In this document: positions 36,494-47,009 of the stretch, one piece after another
Layout of the letters: each line of letters begins with the position of its first letter
How positions within the stretch are numbered: position 1 is the stretch's first letter
From: Episyrphus balteatus
Lineage: Eukaryota; Arthropoda; Insecta; Diptera; Syrphidae
Assembly (NCBI RefSeq): GCF_945859705.1
Contig: NC_079136.1
Coordinates: 81,592,867 to 81,656,866, forward strand
Direction of reading: 5' to 3'
DNA length: 64,000 bases
Program-made: the position numbers and the translations under genes
Notes under the pieces: generated by a model
Seen by the model: the letters and a program-made list of their open reading frames with translations, nothing else
The model's database searches: none
What the model was told of the DNA's origin: nothing

Positions 36494-38140
36494 ATGGCCA
36501 GAAGAGCTGCGTCACATCAAGCTGTGTCTGACATTATGTTTTCCGATGATGAGGATGATGGAGATTTCAGTGTTAGTGCCAGCGATTTTGAACCATCAGA
36601 CGATGATTCTAATTCAGAAGACGATAATGACACTTCTTCAGAATCCAGTGAAAATGACCAAAACGTTTCCAATACAAGTCTTATTCAAGGAAACACTTTA
36701 TGGTCAAATCCCGAACCGACTTTTGAGCCCCGACTGAAGGTTAGTTCTTACCGCGATTCAATCGTAAATGACGACTTCAATCGTGTTGACACCTCACTGG
36801 TAATTTTTAAAAAAATTTTCCCTCAAAGCCTTTTCAATTACATTGCTCAATGCACTAATGAGCGCATTCAGATAATGCAAAAGAAAAAACCTAAAACCAA
36901 AATAAAACTTACTGATGAGGGAGAAATAAAAATTGTTATTGGCTGCATGCTAATTATGTCCTACAACAGAGTGCCTTCTACCAAAGATTATTGGTCCAAA
37001 AATGTATCGCTTAGAAATGAGGCAATACAAAATGCCATTTCACGGGATCGGTTTGTTATGCTTATTTCCAAAATGTATTTCGCCCCACCAGAAAAGCCTG
37101 ATGGAGCAGGAAAAACATATTACATTGATGATATAGTAGATTGTTTGAAGCATCGGTTCTTGAGAGCAAGACAGGACAGCCCCTTCCAGAGCATTGACGA
37201 GTCTATGACAAAGTTCAAAGGCCGTTCGTCGCTGAAGCAGTACATGCCACTAAAGCCTACTAAACGTGGAATAAAAATGTGGCTGCGTTGCGATGCTTTG
37301 AGTGGCTATACGTATGACTTCAACATTTACAGCGGTCGTGAAGAACGAGTATTAGAAGGAACCTTAGGGGAACGTGTTGTAAATACTCTGGCAGAGACAA
37401 TCAAGGAGAAAGACGTTACACTTTGTTTCGATCGCTTTTTTACAAGTGTACATTTGCTTGAAAGCCTGAAACAAGCTGCTCTTGGTACTATTATGACTAA
37501 CCGCAAAGGCTTACCGATTATTGATCAAAAACTAAAAAAAGGTGAATCAGCCTTCAAGGCCAGCAGTACAGGACTAATGTTCGTAAAATGGCACGACACT
37601 AAGGAGGTATCTGTTCTGAGCAACTGTCATACTGCAAATGTCGTCCAAGTCAATAAAAAGCAAAAGAACGGAGAACAAATAACCATACCATGTCCTGAAC
37701 TTATCAAATTCTATAGAGAGATAATGGGTGGCGTAGATCGGGCCGACCAACTAGCAGGGTTGTACGAACTAGACAGGAAATCTACAAAATGGTGGAAAAA
37801 AGTTTTTTATAGACTCTTGATGATGAGTGTTGTAAATTCAAACATTATTCATTCACAACTTTCCCGAACAAAAACACCTTTGATAGGATGTCTTGTTAAT
37901 TTGGCAGAAGATCTAATAGCCGAAGGAAAGCTCACAGCAAAGATCCATCGCTCATCCAGATCTGGATGCATTTCCAGAAAGAGAAAACGGATGTCTGCAG
38001 TCCATCTTCCTGTGGAGGGACCTACTAGGAGGCGTTGCACTAATTGCAGTGACAACAAACGAGAGAGGCGCACTAAAACTATATGCGAAGAGTGCCAAAT
38101 TCCACTCTGCAAAGACTGCTTCGCCAGCTATCATAAGTGA
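36494..38140 (+). CDS. piggyBac-like transposase, intact, 548 residues
   Basis: This cut-and-paste DDD transposase (DDE_Tnp_1_7 type) acts in the nucleus on the element's own ends. The N-terminus (about 15-55) is a disordered Asp/Glu/Ser-rich tail, usual for the family. The catalytic core keeps all three expected acidic positions: Asp235 in SIDESMTKFKGR, Asp313 in LCFDRFFTS, and Asp415 in GGVDRADQL, with Asp418 close by as in piggyBac relatives. KWWKKVFYRLLMM follows at about 430. The C-terminus is a Cys-rich domain, C515, C518, C531, C534, C539, C542 and H547, which in the family binds subterminal DNA. The length is near the family norm of about 590. The first ATG has a good AAAATGG context. 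AATAAA lies at 38239-38244. Introns and frameshifts are absent. Insertion is parallel to the host gene. Confidence 0.96.
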   Translation: MARRAASHQAVSDIMFSDDEDDGDFSVSASDFEPSDDDSNSEDDNDTSSESSENDQNVSNTSLIQGNTLWSNPEPTFEPRLKVSSYRDSIVNDDFNRVDTSLVIFKKIFPQSLFNYIAQCTNERIQIMQKKKPKTKIKLTDEGEIKIVIGCMLIMSYNRVPSTKDYWSKNVSLRNEAIQNAISRDRFVMLISKMYFAPPEKPDGAGKTYYIDDIVDCLKHRFLRARQDSPFQSIDESMTKFKGRSSLKQYMPLKPTKRGIKMWLRCDALSGYTYDFNIYSGREERVLEGTLGERVVNTLAETIKEKDVTLCFDRFFTSVHLLESLKQAALGTIMTNRKGLPIIDQKLKKGESAFKASSTGLMFVKWHDTKEVSVLSNCHTANVVQVNKKQKNGEQITIPCPELIKFYREIMGGVDRADQLAGLYELDRKSTKWWKKVFYRLLMMSVVNSNIIHSQLSRTKTPLIGCLVNLAEDLIAEGKLTAKIHRSSRSGCISRKRKRMSAVHLPVEGPTRRRCTNCSDNKRERRTKTICEECQIPLCKDCFASYHK

Positions 38141-38238
38141 AAAGATCCATATATTTATTTTTTTATATTTTTTATATCTTTTACATGAATTCATATTTAT
38201 TTTTCCTTTTTTTCCGCCATTTATAAACAAAATGAACT

Positions 38239-38244
38239 AATAAA
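38239..38244 (+). terminator. Polyadenylation signal of the piggyBac transposase
   Basis: AATAAA lies 98 bp after the transposase stop codon and before the right terminal repeat, a usual place for the element's own polyadenylation signal. Called from motif and position only. Confidence 0.5.
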
Positions 38245-38481
38245 AAACATTATACTTAGAAAATATTTTTTCTGAATCTGGGTTTATAATTGCCTACTGG
38301 GACAAATATGTCCCACTCAAAAAGCCGAGTGGGACATATGTGTCCCAGCCCACACAGCGCCCCCTGTGGATATTTTTGGAACTTTTTTGTTGGAAATATA
38401 TTAAGATTAAATCATTTGATCGGTTCAACAAAAAAAATTTCATGTTAGGTTAATAACAGCATTCCGGGTTGAAAGGGTTAA

Positions 38482-39775
38482 AAGCATTTTGGAAAAAAAT
38501 ATTAATTTACAAATAATCAACGGAAAATCCTTCAAATATGTACGAGTAATGAGGAATATAGATAGTTTTTGACATTTGACACAGTAAATAAGACTTTTGA
38601 AGTGCGCTTATTTTGAAGTAAATAATTAAATTTATAAAATGCACAATTCTATTTGGAGAAGATTTAGAAGTTTACAAATTTTATTCTACACTATTGATTA
38701 AATCTACTACATTTTAGATGTTTATTCCTTTTAAAAACAATAGTTTACAGTATTTCTGTATGAAATGAATATCACTCATTCATTAATTGCATTTGCCATA
38801 TGTTGTCCAATCTATTGTTTTTGTTATTTAAATGATAGATTAGATTATATGAGTAATTGTAATAGATTTCACTTTACGGTACTCCAACATAAGAACATTT
38901 TAATTATAAATTTTTTTTAAATAATGTCAGGTTAGAATCGTAATGAGTGCATTCCATTGTAACGTACAGAAAGATTTGTCATCAGTCATAACGTACAAAC
39001 AAACCTTTGTTATTACTGTTTTTCGACTGTCTTACTTAAAATAGTTTCTTTGGATTGTCATCTTTCATTTTCGACTGCTTTTTTATAAGAGATTTTAACA
39101 AAACTTAAAAAGAAAAAAAAAACGTCACGTAGAACGTCGAAGACTAATTCTTTCAGCAAATTTATAGAACTTGGTGTTATGATGATGTCAAAAAAAACTA
39201 CACATTTTCTGGATTAAATACAAAAATCTCGCAAAGGTTTGAAAATTTAAATTGTCATTTACTTAAAAAAAACTTTGCGTCTTTCCGTCTATAGATTTTT
39301 GATATTTTTGAAGATAGTTTAAAAAAAAATATAGGTACCTATTGATGAAAAAAAATGACAAAAGAGACGTTTGTATTAGTTGTTTTGTATTAGTCTATCA
39401 CTTACAGAAATTTTCAAAAGTCAACAATTTTTGAGTTTCAGTTCTTTAAATATATTTTGCCATTGTCATATTCATTATTTTATGACAAAAAAAGGACAAA
39501 ACAGTCAACAAATATCAATTAGATTCTAGCATTAGAAAATTTTGTATTAATTTTCAAAGATTGAATTTCGATGGTCACTGTGGCGTATGTGTAATATTTT
39601 TGTTGTTATGTTCTAATATATGTTAGTTTCCTAAGTCTATGTACATATGTCCTCTTTAATAGATGATCCAAATTGTAGGTAAAGTGTTTTGGTTTAATTG
39701 TTATTCCCTAGAAAAAAGTCAGCATAACCGCATCAGTTATCAAAATCTTTCTTTACAGTCTTCATATTAAAGTTT
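38482..39775. other. AT-rich intronic sequence, no gene seen
   Basis: No exon-like stretch, repeat or RNA gene was recognised. Confidence 0.4.
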
Positions 39776-39779
39776 TTAT

Positions 39780-40330
39780 TAGACAAAAAAGTACTAGATT
39801 ATTTTCACTATGATGCCTTTGGTATTCAAATGTATTTTCCAGGTTAACCTATTTTCTAACACCTTATACATTGTAATCCAACAAAAAATTTGGTTTCCAG
39901 GCGTACTATATTAACAAAAAGTACTAAATTATCCCCCATGTGATGGTAATGAATTCAAAATGTTAAACTTATGGAAGGCTATGTTACGTCACCTAAACCA
40001 AGGTAAACTAACAGCGCTTTTTGTTGAAAGACTAGTTTTACTTTAAAAAAAAGTACTAGAATGCTTTCAGATGTGACGCTCTTTGATACAAAATTTCTGT
40101 CCTATAGTAACCTATCATGATTCAACAACGCATGTACTATACAGACAGGTTAAATTTAAACAAAATCACCAGATTACTTCCCTAAAAAATCGTATTTGAC
40201 GCCCAAAAGCTTTTTACTGATTTTCTAACTTTTAAGTGTAAAAAGTACTAGATTATCTTACTTTTAAGTGAAAAAAGTACTAGATTACCTTACTTTTTAG
40301 TGAAAAAAGTACTAGACTATCTTTCGACAG
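39780..40330. repeat. Repeats with AAAAAGTACTAGATTA core, two periods
   Basis: The core recurs at about 39787, 39917 and 40049, with a weaker form near 40163, giving a spacing of roughly 130 bp. It then recurs at about 40237, 40272 and 40306 with a spacing near 34 bp. The close copies read AAAAAGTACTAGATTATCTT separated by ACTTTTAAGTG. The change from long to short period suggests partial-unit amplification at one end of an older tandem array. There is no coding potential. Confidence 0.75.
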
Positions 40331-40334
40331 CTTT

Positions 40335-42030
40335 AGCTGATGGCTGATAGATTATACACTGGAGAAAAGCAACAAATAATAATTTCTTAAAGTCCTATCA
40401 TAAGAACCTGTAACATGTGGAAGTTTAAAGAAATCTTTTTAATCCCAAACCACATTAAAAAAAAAAAAAACAAAACATTTCAAAAAAGGTTCTGTATTGT
40501 GGTTCAACTCTTGTTTTTAAGGATATACAGATCCTATCCGATTTAAGAGATTCCACATGAATTTAGGATTATTTTTTTTTTTTTAAGTAAAATGCAAGTA
40601 AACTTACACTTTCTCTAATATCCAACAATGATGGGTACCCACACACATGCAAACTTTTACGTGCTATACTGATGTTAAAAGTCCAACACCATATCCGTTA
40701 CAAAGGACCTCCCATCAAACACAAACACCATGTTGAACAAAAAAAAAAGTAAAACACCTTAAGCTCCTTAATAGTTGGTGTGGTGCTAGCTAACCACTCA
40801 TCCTTCCATGTACTTTGGAACGTATGGTTTGTATAATCACCACTATCAACCGATGTATGCTCTTTCTCCACGTCATCACATTCTGATGTGATTTTATGTT
40901 TAAAAATTCTTGAAATTTTGTACGTAAGAGATTTTAAGGATTCTTTAGGTTTTTAAAAGGACAAACTTGCTGAAATAGTTGAACTAATTGAAGTTTTTTT
41001 TTGTCCTATGAAAAAACTTTAAAATTTTGCCAAAGTATGCTATGCCAAGAACTATCGCACATTTAAAGTTATTTAAGTTTTTTTCTTTTTTTATTTTTAT
41101 TGAAAACTTCTGGCGATTAACTTTAGTGGCGTATCCCATTGTCTTTTACACTCAATATACTTTGCTAACCAGAAATCCAGTCTCACAGCAATGTCGTTAT
41201 ATTTTTTAACAAAATACTGACACAAATTAAAAATTACCATGAGAAAGGGGTGGAGGGGGAAGATGGGAGTTTGGGCTAAAGAACTATACAGAACACAGAG
41301 AGAGAGGGTGATGTGCACAGGAAATGCAAAACATGCAATTCCTTTTTAGCTCCATTTTTCTGTTTTTTTTTCTGTTTTTTTTTTGTGTCTTCTTATTTTT
41401 CTTCTATTTTCTAAAGACGGTCACCATTCTATATATACTGCGTTGTTGGAGAAGAATATCACTTACAAAAAGTACTACACTACACCCTTTCCTGCATAGT
41501 GATTTTTAACAATAGCTGCCGCTAAAAGGGAAGAACTAATAAACGACAGTAATATGAAGGATATTGCTGCGCCAAGGCATTTGGTTCTGTGAATTCTCTT
41601 TTTCTTTTCTTTTCTTCATTTTTTTTTTGTTGCATTTCTATTTTGTGATTCTTGCTTTTACTATTTTGCAACTATTGTCACTTAGATCTTGGCTAAAGTC
41701 GCCTGCAAGGAGGGAGTATTTGGGCGGTGGGAAAAAAAAAGAAGGAGCCGAGGATTTGCACGCTCTTATTTTCATTTGCATTTTCAGTAATTGTAGTTTC
41801 GGGCAACAATAGAAATGCTAAGAAAGGGAGACAGAGAAATTGTGTTTTTATTTTGTGTCGTTTTTTATTTTAAGTTAAACAGTGAGAAAGGTTTAGTGGG
41901 AAAGTTGGAAAGAATACAAAATCAGAGGTAAATGCATTCCTTTAATTACAGCATTCAGCATTCCCAACATTCAGCACTTTCCAATAAGATACAAAGCTAT
42001 CACATTGAAAATTGGTAAGTCATAGGTTAA
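40335..42030. other. AT-rich intronic sequence, no gene seen
   Basis: No gene supported. The T-rich stretches 41320-41420 and 41595-41640 produce short hydrophobic frames that are composition artefacts. Confidence 0.4.
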
Positions 42031-42115
42031 AACTTGTGTAAGATTTCCATAAAACTTTTATTAGACATTTATCAGACTTTCATAAATTAGTGTCCTTGCC
42101 GTTTTATAGGACATC
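42030..42115. repeat. Left remnant of ATAAGACTTC-type minisatellite
   Basis: Words such as CATAAAACTTTTATTAGAC, TTTATCAGACTTTCATAA and TATAGGACATCTA match the degenerate unit of the larger array that resumes at 43424, beyond an inserted element. Confidence 0.55.
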
Positions 42116-42117
42116 TA

Positions 42118-43421
42118 CACTACTGGCAAAAATTAAGGGATCAAAAAAAAATTCCAAATTTTTGGGCAAATTTCAACAGGCCGTAACTTCGAAAGAAATT
42201 ATCGTACAAGAAATCGATAAAGAAGGAAATTGTAGCTCCAAGTGTCTAGTTTTTGGATTAGAACTTTAAAAATTTTTAACCTCCGCGGTTTTTGAGTAAT
42301 CGTAGAAAAACCAGCAACAAAAAAGTTTTCAAATTTTTTTTAGTTTTTTTTTTTTGGTCTACGGGCGTGGAAAAATTTTTTTTAGCTTAACCACTATAAG
42401 GATCGGATACTTTGTTCATTTAGCTTTAATTTGTTTTTTTGAACACCTCGATACGTCCACTTCTCGCCAAGATATCGGTCTTCAAATGGAAAAAAATCCT
42501 TTGTGTTTGATTATCGATATCTCAGCAACCAATGATCGCACAGAAAGTTAAAGGTGGGTTTCAAGAACTTGAATGAATTCTCCTTAACGGCTAGCCATTG
42601 CTTTTCCAAAAAAAAATTTTTTCTTATTTTCACATGAATTTGAAAATGCAACAAAAAAAGGGTTTTTGGTGTTTTTTTTTGGAAAATCGAGCGCTAGATC
42701 GAAAATATTGAGGAAACCGCTAATGTTTAGTGTGCATTTTACAGTTCAATATGTCCACAAAAACCCTACAAAAAATCAAATTAATCCAGCCAGCCGTTTT
42801 TTTGTTTCAATCGATCGAATTTTTGAAAAAATTAAAGGATCACGTTTTTTGCTCTGAAAAGCTCAATTTTCTTTTCTCATTTTGTAATGAGAAAAAAAAT
42901 TGTTTTTCCTAGCTTTTTCCACATTTTTGCTCCAGAAAAAGCTTAAATTTCAAACAAAACAAAATTCCAAAAAAAAAAAAAAAATTTAAAAAAATTAAAT
43001 TTTTTTTCTCTTAAACTTTTCAAGAGAAAAAAATTAAAAAAATTTTATTTTTTAAGATTTTTTTTTTTTTTTTGAATTTTGTTTTGTTTAAAATGTTCAA
43101 AAAAACAAATTAAAGCTAAATGAACAAAGTATCCGATCCTTATAGTGGTTAAGCTAAAAAAAATTTTTCCACGCCCGTAGACCAAAAAAAAAAAACTAAA
43201 AAAATTCTGAAAACTTTTTTGTTGCTGGTTTTTCTACGATTACTCAAAAACCGCGGAGGTTAAAAATTTTTAAAGTTCTAATCCAAAAACTAGACACTTG
43301 GAGCTACAATTTCCTTCTATATCGATTTCTTGTACGATAATTTCTTTCGAAGTTACGGCCTGTTGAAATTTGCCCAAAAATTTGGAATTTTTTTTTGATC
43401 CCTTAATTTTTGCCAGTAGTG
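42118..43421. mobile_element. Tc1/mariner-like fold-back element (1.30 kb)
   Basis: The ends CACTACTGGCAAAAATTAAG and the reverse complement are perfect, with TA on both sides (42116-42117 and 43422-43423). The arms stay almost perfectly complementary for about 325 bp (to about 42442 and from about 43094). ACTGGCAAAAAT-type ends with TA duplication and a total of about 1.3 kb are typical of the Tc1/mariner group. The centre is A/T-homopolymer rich and shows no transposase, so this copy is non-autonomous. It sits inside the ATAAGACTTC minisatellite and splits it. Confidence 0.9.
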
Positions 43422-43423
43422 TA

Positions 43424-44035
43424 TATGATTTCTATAAGACTTCCTTAAGACTTCGATAAGACTTCGATGAGACTACTATAAGACTTCAATAAGACTTCGA
43501 TAAGACTTCGGTAAGACTAAGATAAATCTTCGATAAGACTTCAATAAGAATTCGATAAGACTTCGATAAGATTTTGATAAGACTTCGATAAGACTTCAAT
43601 AGGACTTCAATATGAATTCGATAAGACATCTATAAGCTTTTAAAAAGCTTCTATAGCACTTCTATAAATTATCCGATGAAAATACAAAATTTAAAAAGGT
43701 GTAATATTTATAATTAAAAATAAATAAATACTTGTAAAAATAATTTATTTGTTCTTTTATTTCATAAATAAAGATCTACAAGACGTTTATAAGACTTGTA
43801 TAAGAATTGCATAAAATTTCTATAAGACTTCTATGAGACATTTATAAAACTTTTATAAGACTTCTATAAAACTTCCACAAAACTTTTATTTAACATTGAA
43901 AAGTTTCTATAAGACTGCTTAAAGCAGTTTCCTAGCCGCTTTATAAGACATCTTTTACAATTCTATAAGACTTCGATGAAAGTTCGATACGACTTTTAAA
44001 AGATTTCTATAAGACTTTCCATAAAAAAAATTTCT
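43424..44035. repeat. Degenerate minisatellite, unit near GATAAGACTTC
   Basis: About 40-50 imperfect copies of an 11-12-bp unit (GATAAGACTTC, TATAAGACTTC and relatives) fill the region. The best-preserved part is 43440-43630, and a non-repetitive patch lies at about 43680-43780. Together with 42030-42115 it forms the insertion site of the Tc1-like element. Confidence 0.85.
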
Positions 44036-44039
44036 CAAA

Positions 44040-45745
44040 ATATCCGATATATTTCTAGGGCACTGTAGACAAAGTGACAGTATGTGTTCTAGCCAAAATA
44101 GCTCAATTAAAAATGCTCTTGTTAGAAACTCAATTTTTAGCCAACTTCAATCCCATAGTATTCAAGAAGTGAAATTTTTCTCCTATGATTTCAACAACTT
44201 GTTTTATTATTTTTTTTTTTCAGGACAACGACGAAGGATTTGAAAACGAAAGCTCTTCTTTTTTTGTGTATTCTTTGTGGCAATGCATTTTTTCTTATTT
44301 TTTTTTTTTTTTGTATTTTTTTGCTGAAAACTAGAAGAATATTCTAAAGAAATTGTAATATCCATTCATTATTTCTTATCTGGTTGGTTCTGTTGTGGTG
44401 ATGTGATGGGTTGTGTTGGATTATAGAGTTTTGGAATAAGAGCGAAGAGGCGGTCAGGGATGCTACAGACATTATTATTATTTTCTTTCTCTCTTTTTTT
44501 TTTTTCTATGAGCATATCACATACGGGAAAAATGAACATGTGAACTGATATTAAGAGTTACATATGAATTTATATATTTTTTACTTGCGATAAGGGCAAG
44601 TTCTGTATTTGAGAATGAAAAAAACAAATGGTTGGAATATTTGATATCTTGAAAAATAAGTTCCTTAAGCTGAATAGGTTTTCAAACAAAGTATTTGTGA
44701 GTCAGTCTGTCTCTAATAGCTTTATTTCTTTTAAAGGGGTTGTAGTTTGTTATAGACTTAAAAAAGGTTTTTAGAAAAAATTAAAAAAATATCTTTTTAC
44801 CTATTTGAAAAAAAAAAAAATTATTTTCAAAAACAACTCTTGATATTTTGATAAAATTAATTTTCTTAGTCTTAGGGTGAATTTGATTTGCAAAAAGTTG
44901 AATTTGATGAAATGCCTAATTCAATTTGTAAAATGATGCCATTAATTTGTCAGAAGGTGAACTAAATATAAAAAAATTGATTTTTTTTTTTTAATTTGTT
45001 TTTCAAAGCAAAAACCTACGACTATTTCGCAGTCTTTATTCCATATTAATCACAGCATTAGAATGTAAGTTCACAGTGCATTTCTAAGATTATGCGTTTG
45101 TTCAAAAGATGTTGAAATATCTCACTGTCACCCCGTCTATGTGTCTTCTCATTGACAATTGAGGGTATGAAGTATCTAGGGAAATGCTAAAGCAAAAGCA
45201 AAGGCTTGTCCAATCGTTCAGGGTTGTCCAGAGTAAAAAAAAATATATATTATATTGCTAGAAGCTATGCAAGAAGCATATACTCTCTCTCTTTATAATG
45301 TCGTATGTTGTATGTGTAAAGATTGTGTGAATAGGAAAAAAAAATCTGGATCAATAAATAGCACAAAAGAATAGTATTGCATTTCTTGTATTTGTGTTTT
45401 CACTTTGTATAGCTTTTGCATAAAAAAAAAAAAAAAATAAATAAATACAACATTTAAATTAATTTTTTTTTGTCTTCAAGGATAAGAGATTGTATGTGGG
45501 ATCTATTTTAATTTTGCCTTTGTAAATTCTGAAAGGTTAGAAAAATAATATCAGTAAACGATTTACAGAGAAATAATGAGAAAAAGAGGAAAGAAACTTC
45601 GTTTATATTAAAGAGTCCTTCTAAATTCGCACCTAAATCCTTAGAGAACGAAAGTCTTGTTCAAATTTTAATAAATTTCCATAAATAACTTTGTTCCTGT
45701 TTTTTGATTTTTTTCGAAAAACCAGAATTAAAGTTATAATGTCAT
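44040..45745. other. AT-rich intronic sequence, no gene seen
   Basis: No exon supported. At 44877-44900 the text GGTGAATTTGATTTGCAAAA, followed by a second partial unit, is the reverse complement of the 21-bp minisatellite unit at 23650-24330. Poly-T and poly-A tracts are frequent. Confidence 0.45.
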
Positions 45746-45749
45746 AAAA

Positions 45750-46065
45750 CAACACCAGTAACGTTTTTAGGTCACACCCGTAACAGTCTTCTTCCTCCTT
45801 TAATCGACGCTGTTATGACATCGATGTGAAAGGGGTCAAAATTCTCCCACATATCTGCTTCACACTAGCGATCCACCTTGTAGAGCCTATTTCCACACAG
45901 AACCCGTAACGCATTTAAATCCTGTATTGAAACTCAATCAAATATGTTTTCAATTGATTTTACATGTTATTAAATTATAAAGAACTCCATGTATCCATGT
46001 ATAACCCTCAGTTTTCAAGTTGAATTCATGGAATTATGATTAAAAATGTCACACCCGTAACGATG
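45750..46065. repeat. Cluster of TGTCACACCCGTAACG-like words (site 2)
   Basis: Copies lie at about 45771-45785 (GTCACACCCGTAACA), about 45900-45911 (ACCCGTAACGCA, with CCACACAG just before) and 46047-46062 (exact). Related to the clusters at 29045-29255 and 50214-50536. Confidence 0.65.
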
Positions 46066-46069
46066 AAAC

Positions 46070-47007
46070 CACCGAATAATATATTTTTTGATGAAAATAA
46101 ACTAAAAATAAAAAATCGCAAAATTTGTTACTAATTATACAAAAACAAACGTTTGAGTTTTCTTACAAAAATTGTGGAAACGTTTTTTTTTTATAAAAAT
46201 ATGCTTTTTCAAAACTGGCACCGTTATTTATGGTTCATAAAAAAAACTAACAAATTCCAAACTTTATTTACAAATCTACGAACCGGATTTGTGAATGACA
46301 CATGTGTATATTCCTGACATTTCCGTTTGATATAGTTCAAGTGCAAGTGTACCTACATCCTTAAAAAAATTTTGACCTTTATCGCCATTTAACAGAACCC
46401 CTCAATATCAAGTTCTCAATTCTCTTCAATCCATTAGGAATGAATGACTTTTCCTCTCACTGTTCAATTTTTATTTTGTCTATTTTTCTCCTTTTATTTA
46501 TCTATGTGAAACTGACACGTAGTCAGTTTTTGTTAAATTTGATATTTCATTAAAAACGAAAAGAAAAGTGCACTTCCGCTATCCTACAAAATTTGATTCC
46601 CTGACAAAACAAGTTTGCTATAAAACAAAAACAAAAAAAAAAAAAATAAAATAAATAAAAACAAACAATATAATTATTATTATTACCAAAAAAAAAACTC
46701 ATTCAGAATTTACCATCAAGAGTTTTTATTGTCTCTATGGCATTATGAATTAGTATATCTTTTGTTTTATAAAATCCTTTGGGTTCACCATATCAAACAT
46801 TGAATGTATTATTTATAACTTTTTCTCTTTTCAAACAAGTTTTTATAATATAGGGTGTTTTTATTTCTTTTTAAACGAGGTAATGAGAAAGTATTTCCAA
46901 AACAATTTTTAACATTTAAGAACTAAAATCCAAAATATCTAAAAATAAAACTTTATAAAGAATTAGGAGTTTTTTTGCTGCTTTCCATACTATTGTTTAT
47001 GTTTTTA
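46070..47007. other. AT-rich intronic sequence, no gene seen
   Basis: Nothing beyond A/T runs was recognised. It may be internal sequence of the same old element that carries the motif cluster on its left. Confidence 0.35.
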
Positions 47008-47009
47008 TA

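Larger units (their letters stand above)
36006..38477 (+). mobile_element. Complete piggyBac-family transposon
   Basis: TTAA duplications flank the element at 36002-36005 and 38478-38481. The terminal inverted repeats are CCCTTTCGACCC on the left and, read inward, CCCTTTCAACCC on the right (11 of 12 match). TTAA targeting and CCCT-type ends are hallmarks of piggyBac. Subterminal copies of TGGGACA-N4-TGTCCCA occur at 36021-36038 and 36410-36427 (the second slightly altered) on the left, and at 38298-38315 and 38330-38347 on the right. The transposase frame is uninterrupted. Intact ends, target duplications and frame together indicate a young, possibly still autonomous copy. Confidence 0.96.
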
